A DNA stretch of 64,000 bases from Alteribacter lacisalsi (GTDB taxonomy: Bacteria > Bacillota > Bacilli > Bacillales > Salisediminibacteriaceae), in assembly GCF_003226345.1 (NCBI RefSeq), contig NZ_PDOF01000002.1:434001-498000 (forward strand), written 5' to 3'. The notes below the pieces were generated by a model. The model had not been told where the DNA came from. It made no database searches and saw only the letters and a list, made by a program, of their open reading frames with translations. The position numbers and the translations under genes were made by a program. Positions 48,870-56,777 of this stretch are shown piece by piece; positions within the stretch are counted from its first letter, which is position 1; the number at the start of each line of letters is the position of its first letter.

Positions 48870-50099
48870 ATGAAGCATGACATTGATGAAAGAAAGCAGA
48901 TGACGCCGAAGGAACGGCTGAGCGCCATGGCCGGTGCGGCCTTTCTGATGGCTACATCTGCGGTCGGTCCGGGGTTTCTTACCCAGACGGCTGTATTTAC
49001 GGAAACACTTCTGGCGAGCTTCGCCTTCGTTATTTTAGCATCGATTATTCTTGATATCGGGGCACAGGTGAACATCTGGCGGATCGTGGCCGTTACCCGG
49101 ATGCGCGGGCAGGAAATTGCCAACGCCGTCTTCCCGGGACTCGGCTATGTGCTCGCATTCTTTATCGTCCTCGGCGGTCTTGCGTTTAACATCGGTAACG
49201 TAGCCGGGGGCGGCCTCGGGGTGAATGCTCTTCTCGGGTTTGACCCAAGAGTCGGAGCCGTTATGACCGGGATCATCTGTATCGTCATCTTTCTCTCCAG
49301 AGAAGCTAACGTGGCCATGGACAAAGTCGTCCGTTATCTCGGGGCTCTCATGATCCTGCTTACGGCATACGTAATGATTACGAGTCACCCGCCATACGCG
49401 GAAGCGGCGATACGCACGTTTGCCCCGCTGGAGCTGGACTTTTTCGCAATTGTAACCATTGTCGGAGGAACGGTAGGCGGCTACATTACTTTTGCCGGCG
49501 GTCACCGTCTTCTGGATGCCGGTGTTTCGGGACAGCGCAACCTTGGTTACGTGACGAACACGGCGGTAACAGGTATTGTTGTTGCCTCCATTATGCGTTT
49601 TCTTCTGTTCCTTGCTGTTCTCGGCGTAGTAACAGCAGGGTTTGCGCTTGATCCGGACAACCCGACGGCGTCTGTGTTCCAGATCGCAGCCGGTGAAATC
49701 GGCTTCCGTATCTTCGGACTTGTGCTCTGGGCAGCGGGAATTACGTCGGTCATCGGAGCCGCCTACACATCAGTATCATTTCTGACCACGTTCCATCCTG
49801 CCATCGAGCGAAATAAAAACTGGTGGACGATTGGGTTTATCGTGTTCTCCACAAGTGTATTCTCGGTTATCGGCCAGCCGGTCACTCTCCTCATCCTAGC
49901 CGGTGCCTTTAACGGACTGATCCTGCCGCTCGCTCTTGGCTGTATTCTTCTCGCAGCCCATCAGAGCAGAATCGTGGGAGACTACAAGCACCCGGTATGG
50001 CTCACTGTTTTCGGTGGACTTGTGGTTGTGCTCATGGCCTACTTCGGTGTTCTGACTATGATCGAATCAGTGCCGGATCTCTGGAATCAGATGTTTTAA
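48870..50099 (+). CDS. NRAMP-family carrier lacking the DPGN metal motif (YcsG-like)
   Basis: A 409-residue protein with about eleven membrane helices of the NRAMP/LeuT fold. Where metal-transporting NRAMPs have DPGN in helix 1, this reads GPGFLTQTA, so the classical Mn/Fe site is absent. It resembles B. subtilis YcsG, which lies in an operon for 5-oxoproline use, suggesting an organic substrate or a different ion. Here no such genes are adjacent. GGAAAGGATG precedes the ATG and a strong terminator follows. Confidence 0.8.
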   Translation: MKHDIDERKQMTPKERLSAMAGAAFLMATSAVGPGFLTQTAVFTETLLASFAFVILASIILDIGAQVNIWRIVAVTRMRGQEIANAVFPGLGYVLAFFIVLGGLAFNIGNVAGGGLGVNALLGFDPRVGAVMTGIICIVIFLSREANVAMDKVVRYLGALMILLTAYVMITSHPPYAEAAIRTFAPLELDFFAIVTIVGGTVGGYITFAGGHRLLDAGVSGQRNLGYVTNTAVTGIVVASIMRFLLFLAVLGVVTAGFALDPDNPTASVFQIAAGEIGFRIFGLVLWAAGITSVIGAAYTSVSFLTTFHPAIERNKNWWTIGFIVFSTSVFSVIGQPVTLLILAGAFNGLILPLALGCILLAAHQSRIVGDYKHPVWLTVFGGLVVVLMAYFGVLTMIESVPDLWNQMF

Positions 50100-50120
50100 T
50101 TTTAAATATAGAATGGAACC

Positions 50121-50155
50121 AAGGCCCGGCATTTTATATGCCGGGCCTTCAATTT
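50121..50155 (+). terminator. Terminator after the NRAMP-like gene
   Basis: AAGGCCCGGCAT pairs perfectly with ATGCCGGGCCTT around TTTAT, followed by CAATTTT. Confidence 0.88.
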
Positions 50156-50229
50156 TACGTTTAATGAACGGATAAAGCGGGATAACAAGTAGTAGGTAAA
50201 CCAATTTCTGATCGAAAGGTGGTGTCTGT

Positions 50230-50439
50230 ATGGCCGACAAAAAAGGCAGTGTAACCGTCGTTGAAGAGAAGGACAGTGGTTTGAACAAAAGGTTCAAGGA
50301 TACGAAAACCGGTAAAACAATGACCCGTGGCGAATTTGCTGATGCGATTGAAAAAGGTGAATACGAAGACTACCATGTGATGAAATCAGAAGGAAAAAGG
50401 ATCCCGAGATCAAACCCGGGAGTCGAGAATCTGGAATAA
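50230..50439 (+). CDS. Small DUF3892-like protein
   Basis: A 69-residue soluble protein resembling DUF3892: a central TGKTMTRGEFADAIEKGEYE helix that follows a short beta region, and the conserved end IPRSNPG. The function is unknown. GAAAGGTGG precedes ATG 50230. It stands alone between hairpins. Confidence 0.7.
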   Translation: MADKKGSVTVVEEKDSGLNKRFKDTKTGKTMTRGEFADAIEKGEYEDYHVMKSEGKRIPRSNPGVENLE

Positions 50440-50496
50440 GGAACAGGAAGTGTATTTATGGACACTCAACAATAACATACCGAGCGGTTGGTTGTT

Positions 50497-50528
50497 ATGA
50501 CTCTCACCTGATTGTTGGTGAGGGTCAT
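50497..50528. other. Stem-loop between convergent genes
   Basis: ATGACTCTCACC pairs with GGTGAGGGTCAT (one wobble) around an 8-nt loop, without a clear T run. It is a likely 3'-end structure for the small gene and the convergent amidase. Confidence 0.55.
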
Positions 50529-50574
50529 TCGCTTGAGAAGGGGGGGCACTGTTAGTAAGGACCAGGCTGAACGC

Positions 50575-51504
50575 CTACCGGATCGCCCCATGAGGCAGGA
50601 CTGCGTGCACACCTTTAACGCCGTTCACGACCTGCGTGATCCGCAGATCCACTACCGTACTGGCCAGGGCCGCGGCTTCCGGCCTGGACACGTCATAAAG
50701 CTCACAAATAAGCGTCACCATGTCGCTCAGCGCCAAGCCTGCGGCCACATCGAGCTGCTGATCAAAACCGAATGTCAGCCAGCCGGACGGGGTATTGGCT
50801 CTTGGGTTCTGAAGGGACATTCCCTTTTTGACCGACAGGGTCAGATCGGCAAGATCCATCGGCGCTTCAATGGCCGTGCCGGACACTTCGCCGTCCCCCT
50901 GGGCTGCATGACCGTCGCCGCAGGAAAAGAGGGCACCGTCCACCTCTACAGGCAGATACAGCTTCGTCCCGGTTACGAGCTCCTTACAGTCGATGTTGCC
51001 GCCTACGCGCCGGGGCGGAATGGTAGAGTGAATGCCATCCGCAGCCGGAGCGACAGCAAGAAGACCGAGAAACGGCTTCACAGGTACGCTCAGCTGTCGT
51101 CCGCCGACGGCTGCTGAAGCGCTGCCCCGTTTCCGGCTGAGCGTCCAGTCGAGAGCGACCTTTTCCTCATCCACAATCCCGATCTGCTCATTCTGCCAGC
51201 TCGCACCGCCGCCGCCCCAGTTGCGGCCGTACCAGCCAGGCACCAGATCATTAATTCGTACTTCAAGTACATCTCCCGCCTCAGCCGCTTGAACGGCAAT
51301 CGGCCCGACAATCGGGTGACAGTCCTGATCTGTGAGCGTATCGAACACGTGCCGCGCCTCTTCCGGCGCGGGGGAGTAGCCCCACTCAATATCTGGTGTC
51401 GTCATCCGCACCGTATCTCCCGAATTGACGGTCAGCACCGTCTCATAATCTCGGCTGAACGTGCCGCGCAGATACTTCTGTTCAAGCTTTAACGTATGAA
51501 TCAT
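50575..51504 (-). CDS. Acetamidase/formamidase family protein
   Basis: A 309-residue FmdA/AmdA-family amidase with GPIAVQAAEAGDVLEVRI, the RRVGGNIDCKEL segment and the FSCGDGHAAQGDGEVSGTAIE metal-site region in pieces. It hydrolyses a short amide to the acid and ammonia in the cytoplasm; formamide and acetamide are the family's usual substrates. ATG 51504 is chosen because AAAGGAGG is 8 nt upstream; the frame continues eight codons further without a site. It is divergent from the acyl-CoA ligase gene. Confidence 0.9.
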   Translation of the reverse strand: MIHTLKLEQKYLRGTFSRDYETVLTVNSGDTVRMTTPDIEWGYSPAPEEARHVFDTLTDQDCHPIVGPIAVQAAEAGDVLEVRINDLVPGWYGRNWGGGGASWQNEQIGIVDEEKVALDWTLSRKRGSASAAVGGRQLSVPVKPFLGLLAVAPAADGIHSTIPPRRVGGNIDCKELVTGTKLYLPVEVDGALFSCGDGHAAQGDGEVSGTAIEAPMDLADLTLSVKKGMSLQNPRANTPSGWLTFGFDQQLDVAAGLALSDMVTLICELYDVSRPEAAALASTVVDLRITQVVNGVKGVHAVLPHGAIR

Positions 51505-51585
51505 ACCGTTCGCCTCCTTTATCTTCATTTAAACAATAGCGAAAATCAGAATAAATTACAATGTAATGAAGATTCAGAATATTGG

Positions 51586-51615
51586 TTGACCGTGCGCTCA
51601 GTCAGCCGATATAAT
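51586..51615 (+). promoter_or_regulatory. Promoter of the acyl-CoA ligase gene
   Basis: TTGACC (51586-51591), 18 bp, perfect TATAAT (51610-51615). Confidence 0.8.
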
Positions 51616-51652
51616 CACAAGTATAGGTGAAAAAAAAGAGGAGGCGTTCAGT

Positions 51653-53299
51653 TTGGCAGAAATGATTCAGACTTCAGTAGGAAAGCTTCTTGAAGATATG
51701 GCAGCAAAACAGCCCGAGCACGAGGCGCTCGTGTATCCCGACCGGGGACTCAGGCTTACATATCGGGAGTTTGACAACGAGTGCCGCCGCGCAGCAAAAG
51801 GATTTATGGCGCTTGGCATTGAACGGGGCGAGCACGTGGCCATCTGGAGCACAAACAAACCCGAGTGGATCACAAGCCAGTTTGCGACCGGAAAAATGGG
51901 CGCCGTGCTCGTGACTGTCAACACGAACTACCGCACATCCGAGCTCGAGTACCTGCTCAGGCAGTCCGATGCTACCACCATCGTGCTTATGGACGAATAT
52001 AAAGGCGTATCGTACCTTGACATGCTGTATGAAATCGCACCGGAGCTCCGTGAATGCGAGCCGGGTGAGCTTAAATCCGAGCGGCTTCCGTACCTGAAAA
52101 ATGTCATCTTTATGGGGAACGAAAAGCACCCGGGTATGTTCAGCTGGCCGGATCTGCTCGACAAAGCGGACAGCGTCACGGATGCAGAACTCGACGAGCG
52201 CATGGCAAGCCTCGACCCGGACGACGTAATCAACATGCAGTACACGTCCGGCACAACCGGCTTTCCAAAAGGCGTCATGCTGACCCACAACAACCTGGTA
52301 AACAACTCGAGAAACATCGCCGAGTGCATGAACTTAAGCGCCGAGGACCGCATGTGCATCCCGGTGCCGTTCTTCCACTGCTTCGGCTGCGTGCTCGGCA
52401 TTCTCGCCTGTATCAACGCCGGATCCACCATCGTGCCGGTTCAGGAATTCAGCCCGAAAGACGTGCTCAAAGCCGTTGATGCGGAGAAATGTACCGCCCT
52501 TCACGGCGTGCCGACTATGTTCATCGCCGAGCTCAACGAGCCGGATCTTGATCAGTACGACTTTTCCGCACTCCGTACAGGCATTATGGCCGGGTCCAAC
52601 TGCCCGATCGAAGTCATGCGCGGCGTGATCGACAAAATGGGCGCAACCGAAATGACGATCGCCTACGGCCAGACCGAATCGTCCCCGGTAATCACCCAGA
52701 CACGCGTCGATGACTCCCTCGAACGCAAAACTGAAACGGTCGGCCGTGCGCTGCCGAACGTGGAAGTGAAAATCGTCCTTCCCGGCACCGATGAGGAAGT
52801 CGAAAACGGCCAGCAGGGCGAACTGTGCACCCGCGGCTACCACGTCATGAAAGGCTACTACAAAAACGAAGAAGCAACCCGTGAAGTGCTCACAGACGAC
52901 GGCTGGCTGCATACCGGCGATCTCGCGGTGATGGATGAAAGCGGTTACGTCCGCATCACCGGACGACTCAAGGACATGATCATCCGCGGCGGCGAAAACA
53001 TCTACCCGCGTGAAATCGAGGAGTTTCTCTACCAGCACCCGAAAGTGCGCGACGTTCAGATCGTTGGCGTCCCCGACGAAAAGTACGGCGAACAAGTGGC
53101 CGCCTATATCATCCTGAAAGACGGCGAATCTGCAACGGAAGAAGAGCTGCGCGACTACTTCGAAGGCCGCATCTCCCGCCACAAAATCCCGCGCTACATC
53201 GAATTCGTCGACGAGTACCCGATGACCGCATCCGGCAAAATCCAGAAATTCCGCCTCCGCGAACAGGCCATCAGCACAATCGCCTCGGGCAAAAAATAA
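51653..53299 (+). CDS. AMP-forming fatty-acyl-CoA ligase
   Basis: A 548-residue member of the acyl-adenylate-forming family, close to B. subtilis YngI. Visible motifs are the phosphate loop YTSGTTGFPKGVMLTHNN, YGQTESSPVITQT, GWLHTGDLA, RLKDMIIRGGENIYPREIEE and the catalytic Lys in ASGKIQKFRL. The start is TTG 51653, with AGGAGG 8 nt upstream; no ATG fits the full N-terminus. It activates a fatty or short-chain acid to acyl-CoA. It is a single-gene unit with its own promoter and terminator. Confidence 0.92.
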   Translation: MAEMIQTSVGKLLEDMAAKQPEHEALVYPDRGLRLTYREFDNECRRAAKGFMALGIERGEHVAIWSTNKPEWITSQFATGKMGAVLVTVNTNYRTSELEYLLRQSDATTIVLMDEYKGVSYLDMLYEIAPELRECEPGELKSERLPYLKNVIFMGNEKHPGMFSWPDLLDKADSVTDAELDERMASLDPDDVINMQYTSGTTGFPKGVMLTHNNLVNNSRNIAECMNLSAEDRMCIPVPFFHCFGCVLGILACINAGSTIVPVQEFSPKDVLKAVDAEKCTALHGVPTMFIAELNEPDLDQYDFSALRTGIMAGSNCPIEVMRGVIDKMGATEMTIAYGQTESSPVITQTRVDDSLERKTETVGRALPNVEVKIVLPGTDEEVENGQQGELCTRGYHVMKGYYKNEEATREVLTDDGWLHTGDLAVMDESGYVRITGRLKDMIIRGGENIYPREIEEFLYQHPKVRDVQIVGVPDEKYGEQVAAYIILKDGESATEEELRDYFEGRISRHKIPRYIEFVDEYPMTASGKIQKFRLREQAISTIASGKK

Positions 53300-53315
53300 A
53301 GGCAAGGATACAAAG

Positions 53316-53347
53316 AAAGCGCAGCATCCCATCGGGATCTGCGCTTT
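53316..53347 (+). terminator. Terminator after the acyl-CoA ligase gene
   Basis: AAAGCGCAG and ATCCC pair with GGGAT and CTGCGCTTT (one bulged C), a 14-bp stem that can also serve the convergent gene. Confidence 0.8.
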
Positions 53348-53381
53348 CCTGCTTATTCAGAGAAGCCCCACCGGACGGGAC

Positions 53382-53816
53382 TCAAGTGTCCCCAAGAGCC
53401 GGGCACCGTTTCTTCAATTCCGTCAGAAACCTGTCTTCTTCTTCCGGCGAAATCTTAATACTCTCCCACAAGCCTGACCGGTAAAAAATCTCCAGTCCCG
53501 TTTTGGCAAGCATCATCCGGAACCCGGAAATATACTCGTCTGTTTCCGAAACCTTTTTAATGTCTACATAAGCAATCCGGTAGCGGAAGGGCCCGCCTTT
53601 CACGAGTAAATGATCTTCTTGAAAACTGTAGCCAAGCGACACCTTAACCCAGTAGAGAATGCCGGTGGACAATACAAAAACTGCTGCTGAAATCAGCGCC
53701 TGTGTCACGGTAGAGTCTGGCATTAATAAAGGCAGGAACAAGGCAGCCCCGGCAATCACGCTGCATCCCACCATGACTTTTATTGTGATCGGATCAATTC
53801 TTGAACGGAAAACCAC
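53382..53816 (-). CDS. Membrane protein with a bacterial PH-like domain
   Basis: A 144-residue protein with two hydrophobic helices (about residues 12-30 and 36-55), then a PH-like beta domain (GYSFQEDHLLVKGGPFRYRIAY and KISPEEEDRFLTEL). It resembles the bPH_6/YyaB-type family of unknown function. GTG 53816 follows AAGGAG at 9 nt. It is the last gene of a short minus-strand cluster of small membrane proteins. Confidence 0.75.
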   Translation of the reverse strand: MVFRSRIDPITIKVMVGCSVIAGAALFLPLLMPDSTVTQALISAAVFVLSTGILYWVKVSLGYSFQEDHLLVKGGPFRYRIAYVDIKKVSETDEYISGFRMMLAKTGLEIFYRSGLWESIKISPEEEDRFLTELKKRCPALGDT

Positions 53817-53846
53817 TGGTAATATCTCCTTACTATACAGTAAATA

Positions 53847-54026
53847 TCAAATGCCAAACACTGGCCACACCAAGACGAAAACAAAAACGAACAGGGCAAT
53901 GGAAAGTGAAATACGGTCACCGTCAAAGTCTTCTCCCTGCCGGATTTTCTCCAGCACAGTGAGGGCTTTGTTGAAGATGAACACAACTAAGGCAGCTACA
54001 ATCGCAACATACAAAAATAAAGGCAA
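53847..54026 (-). CDS. Small two-helix membrane protein
   Basis: A protein of about 59 residues: a helix (LFLYVAIVAALVVFIF), a charged loop (EKIRQGEDFDGDRIS) and a second helix. TTG 54026 is preferred because AGGAG is 8 nt upstream; the frame is open back to an ATG at 54056, which lacks a site. Family unknown. It lies between two other small membrane protein genes on the same strand. Confidence 0.6.
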   Translation of the reverse strand: MPLFLYVAIVAALVVFIFNKALTVLEKIRQGEDFDGDRISLSIALFVFVFVLVWPVFGI

Positions 54027-54092
54027 TTCAGACACTCCTAAACGATATATGATCACTTTTTCCCGGCTCTCATCCGAACCTCAAATGACCAG

Positions 54093-54374
54093 TCAGCTCT
54101 TTTCCTGCCGGCGCTTCTCCCGTTCCGCAAAATATTCCTCCACCGATGGATGAACGACCCGCTTTTTATACTCACTCCTCAATAGCCACACCATAGCCAT
54201 CACGATTCCTGTGACAACCACAATTGCAATCAAAGGAGAGGAAGGGGGCTCGCCGAAGACATTTCGCAGGGCATCGGCAGGATAAAAACCGAGCCACCTC
54301 GTCAGAGGCGGAAGTAAGAAGACGGATATGAAAATGATCAGACCATATTGAAGAAAAAAACGCTCTTTGCTCAT
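54093..54374 (-). CDS. Small membrane protein
   Basis: A 93-residue protein with two hydrophobic helices and a charged, Glu/Lys/Arg-rich C-terminal tail. The ribosome binding site (AGGGATTGG) is weak. No known domain. Confidence 0.65.
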   Translation of the reverse strand: MSKERFFLQYGLIIFISVFLLPPLTRWLGFYPADALRNVFGEPPSSPLIAIVVVTGIVMAMVWLLRSEYKKRVVHPSVEEYFAEREKRRQEKS

Positions 54375-54455
54375 GAAACCAATCCCTATATAAGTTATTT
54401 AAATATTCTAACAAAAGCATATCATAATTAAGATTAGAATTCCCAGAAAATAACC

Positions 54456-54686
54456 TTATCGTGTCCCGTGCCTGCGTACCATTTCTATATCTTTCCGCTG
54501 ATAGTTAAACAGTTCGTCTACTTTCGTTTCCAATACGTCAGCTAATCGGAATGCCAGCTGTAAGGTAGGATCATACTTGTTATTTTCAATCGCGTTGATC
54601 GTCTGCCGGGATACGGAGCAGCGCTGCGCCATGTCCTGCTGGGAAAGGTCCCTTGATTTTCTCAGTTCTCTTATTCGGTTCTCCAT
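54456..54686 (-). CDS. XRE-family helix-turn-helix regulator
   Basis: A 76-residue Cro/CI-type regulator consisting almost wholly of the HTH: IRELRKSRDLSQQDMAQRCSVSRQTINAIENNKYDP. Its ATG directly follows the stop of the upstream membrane protein gene, so the two are coupled. Such small XRE proteins with a membrane partner are common in Bacillota. Two repeated sites upstream of the pair are its likely operators. Confidence 0.9.
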   Translation of the reverse strand: MENRIRELRKSRDLSQQDMAQRCSVSRQTINAIENNKYDPTLQLAFRLADVLETKVDELFNYQRKDIEMVRRHGTR

Positions 54687-54989
54687 TTAATAGCCGTACC
54701 TTCTTCTGAAGTACAGCAGGGCACACAGGTAAATGAACGATGCACTTCCGAGCAGCGTAAATGATGAATAGCCGTCAAAATGGCTGTCAGCTGTGAAAAT
54801 AGAATAAAGTTCTCGCGCCGCATCAAACAAAAGAACGGCGACAATGATCGTGAAAGCGTATGATTGTGCTTTTGTGCGGATTAATCTTTTTCTCTCATCT
54901 CCTGTATTCGGCAGGGTTACAAGCGTAATGAGAATCACGATAGCACTGAAGATCAGTATGGATATGTAGACTACGGGCATGAAGTCCAT
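54687..54989 (-). CDS. Membrane protein paired with the XRE regulator
   Basis: A protein of about 100 residues with three or four hydrophobic helices and a basic end (FRRRYGY). ATG 54989 is chosen because AAGGAG lies 8 nt upstream. It resembles DUF2178-type partners of small XRE regulators, although the match is by layout more than by sequence. Function unknown. Confidence 0.7.
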   Translation of the reverse strand: MDFMPVVYISILIFSAIVILITLVTLPNTGDERKRLIRTKAQSYAFTIIVAVLLFDAARELYSIFTADSHFDGYSSFTLLGSASFIYLCALLYFRRRYGY

Positions 54990-55014
54990 TTGTCCGGCTC
55001 CTTCCAAAAAGTAA

Positions 55015-55034
55015 ATGTCAAAATGTTTTTACAT
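55015..55034. promoter_or_regulatory. Putative XRE operator, proximal copy
   Basis: On the minus strand ATGTAAAAACATTTTGACAT, an imperfect dyad lying just upstream of the ribosome binding site. Confidence 0.6.
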
Positions 55035-55060
55035 TTTTACCTTACTATTAATTGGAAAAT

Positions 55061-55080
55061 ATGTCAAAGAGATTTTACAT
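55061..55080. promoter_or_regulatory. Putative XRE operator, distal copy containing a -35 box
   Basis: On the minus strand ATGTAAAATCTCTTTGACAT, matching the proximal copy at both ends (ATGTAAAA and TTTGACAT), 46 bp away. TTGACA within it can be a -35 box, so binding would block transcription. Confidence 0.6.
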
Positions 55081-55089
55081 TTAAATACT

Positions 55090-55120
55090 AAAAAACCACC
55101 CTCAACATTAAGGATGGTTT
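55090..55120 (-). terminator. Terminator after the flavodoxin-like gene
   Basis: On the minus strand AACCATCCT pairs with AGGGTGGTT, followed by five T residues. Confidence 0.8.
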
Positions 55121-55135
55121 CTCTATGCTTGTTTT

Positions 55136-55753
55136 TTACGAGTTCCCCTTCTCGGGGATCGGATTCTCCTTCAGCATCCGGGCAAAATGCACCAGATTAA
55201 ACGCAAGCATCTTCGTATTTTTCTTCGTAAACTCGCTGTCCCGTCCGGCTTCCATGTAGGAAGGGCCTGGCCCCGCTTCACCTACCCAGTAGGCGTCCAC
55301 ATTGGGTGGGATTGTGAAGCCGACATGCTGCATGCCGTAAAGGATTGACTGGGAGGCGTGCTTGGCCCCGTCTTCGTTACCGGTTACAATGACCCCGGCA
55401 ACTTTGTTATAGTAGATGGCCTGCCCTTTTTCATTCGTCTCGCTGCTTGACGCATACAGCCGTTCCATGACACGTGTGGCGATACTGCTTTTTTCACCCA
55501 TCCAGATCGGGGTGCCGATCACGAGAATATCTGCGGCAAGTACCCTCTCCATCAGCTGCGGCCACTCATCACTGTCTCCCATGTCAGGCTCCATGCCCGG
55601 TACAACCTTGTAATCGGCCACCCGGAGTTCAACTGCCTGTACACCTTCTGATTCCATCCAGCGGGCGGCTTCCTGCATCAGTGCGCTCGTATTGGACTCT
55701 TCATCGCTTGTCTTGAGTGACGTGTTCAGCATTAGGCATTTCAAGTTGGCCAT
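55136..55753 (-). CDS. Flavodoxin-family NAD(P)H-dependent oxidoreductase
   Basis: A 205-residue flavodoxin-fold protein with LMLNTSLKTSDEESNTSAL at the FMN phosphate site and LVIGTPIWMGEKSSIATRVMERL near the isoalloxazine site. It likely reduces quinones or other acceptors. It lies 50 bp after egtD in the same direction, so it may be the third gene of the ergothioneine unit; a role in that pathway is not established. Confidence 0.85.
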   Translation of the reverse strand: MANLKCLMLNTSLKTSDEESNTSALMQEAARWMESEGVQAVELRVADYKVVPGMEPDMGDSDEWPQLMERVLAADILVIGTPIWMGEKSSIATRVMERLYASSSETNEKGQAIYYNKVAGVIVTGNEDGAKHASQSILYGMQHVGFTIPPNVDAYWVGEAGPGPSYMEAGRDSEFTKKNTKMLAFNLVHFARMLKENPIPEKGNS

Positions 55754-55802
55754 TCCTGCAGATCATCCTCCTTTGTTATGAAACCCCATGTGCTCTGTAC
55801 GG

Positions 55803-56777
55803 CTATTTACCGGCAGCTTCCAGATACGTGAGGGCAAACCAGCCCTGGGGGTCTTTCCACACTTTCTTAAGCGACAGCCCCGCTTCCAGGGCTTCCTTCT
55901 CAAACGCCTCTACATGAAATTTATAAGAGTTTTCCGTATGAACCGTTTCACCGGCCATGAACGTAAATGACTTTCCTGCCACTTCCACGATCTGATCGGT
56001 GATGCTCTCCAGGTGCATTTCGATGCTGCTTTTTTCCTCATTAAAGAAAGCTGTATGGCGGAACTTTTCCACTTCAAAAGCGGCTCCAAGTTCTCGATTC
56101 ATCCTTTCAAGCATGTTCAGATTAAATTCAGCCGTAACCCCGGAAGTGTCGTTGTAGGCCGCTTCAAGCACAGCCCGCTCTTTCACTAGGTCAATGCCGA
56201 TTAATATCCCGTCATCCGGGCTGAGCTGTGCACGCAGGTTTTCAAGAAACATGTGCCGCTCAAGCTCTTCGAAATTGCCGATCGTGGAGCCGAGAAACAG
56301 GATCACTCTCCGGCCGCTGGCAGTGTACTGCAAAAAGTCGGTGGAACTCGTGTAGTCTGCACAGAGACCGTATATGTGAAGGCCGGGGCAGACAATTTTC
56401 AGCTTGCTGACTGTATCCTCGACGGCAGACAGGGAAATGTCGATGGGTGTATAGCTTTTTACCATTGGTACTGCGGAAATCAGCAGCTCAATTTTTTCCT
56501 CTGAACCGCAGCCTAACTCCACGAGCGAAGCGGATGTACCAATGGCCGCTGCAATCGCTGCACTCTGATCACGCAGAATCCGTTTCTCCGTCCGGGTCGG
56601 GTAGTATTCAGACAGCGTTGTTATGGTATTAAACAGGCGGCTGCCCCGTTCATCGTAGAAATGTTTTGGAGCAATCACCTTTGGGTTCCGGCTGAGTCCT
56701 GTCAGCACGTCTTTTTGAAAGGACGCGAGGGAAGGGTTTAAGTCGATTATCATACCGGAATTATCTGTTTTCGTCAT
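55803..56777 (-). CDS. egtD: L-histidine N-alpha-methyltransferase
   Basis: A 324-residue EgtD/DUF2260-type SAM methyltransferase. The motif I region is LVELGCGSEEKIELL, with HFYDERGSRLFNTI upstream and VILFLGSTIGNFE further on, all hallmarks of EgtD. It trimethylates histidine to hercynine, the first step of ergothioneine synthesis. ATG 56777 is preferred over 56789, which touches its AAAGG site. The gene overlaps egtB by 17 bp, so the two are translationally coupled. Confidence 0.92.
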   Translation of the reverse strand: MTKTDNSGMIIDLNPSLASFQKDVLTGLSRNPKVIAPKHFYDERGSRLFNTITTLSEYYPTRTEKRILRDQSAAIAAAIGTSASLVELGCGSEEKIELLISAVPMVKSYTPIDISLSAVEDTVSKLKIVCPGLHIYGLCADYTSSTDFLQYTASGRRVILFLGSTIGNFEELERHMFLENLRAQLSPDDGILIGIDLVKERAVLEAAYNDTSGVTAEFNLNMLERMNRELGAAFEVEKFRHTAFFNEEKSSIEMHLESITDQIVEVAGKSFTFMAGETVHTENSYKFHVEAFEKEALEAGLSLKKVWKDPQGWFALTYLEAAGK

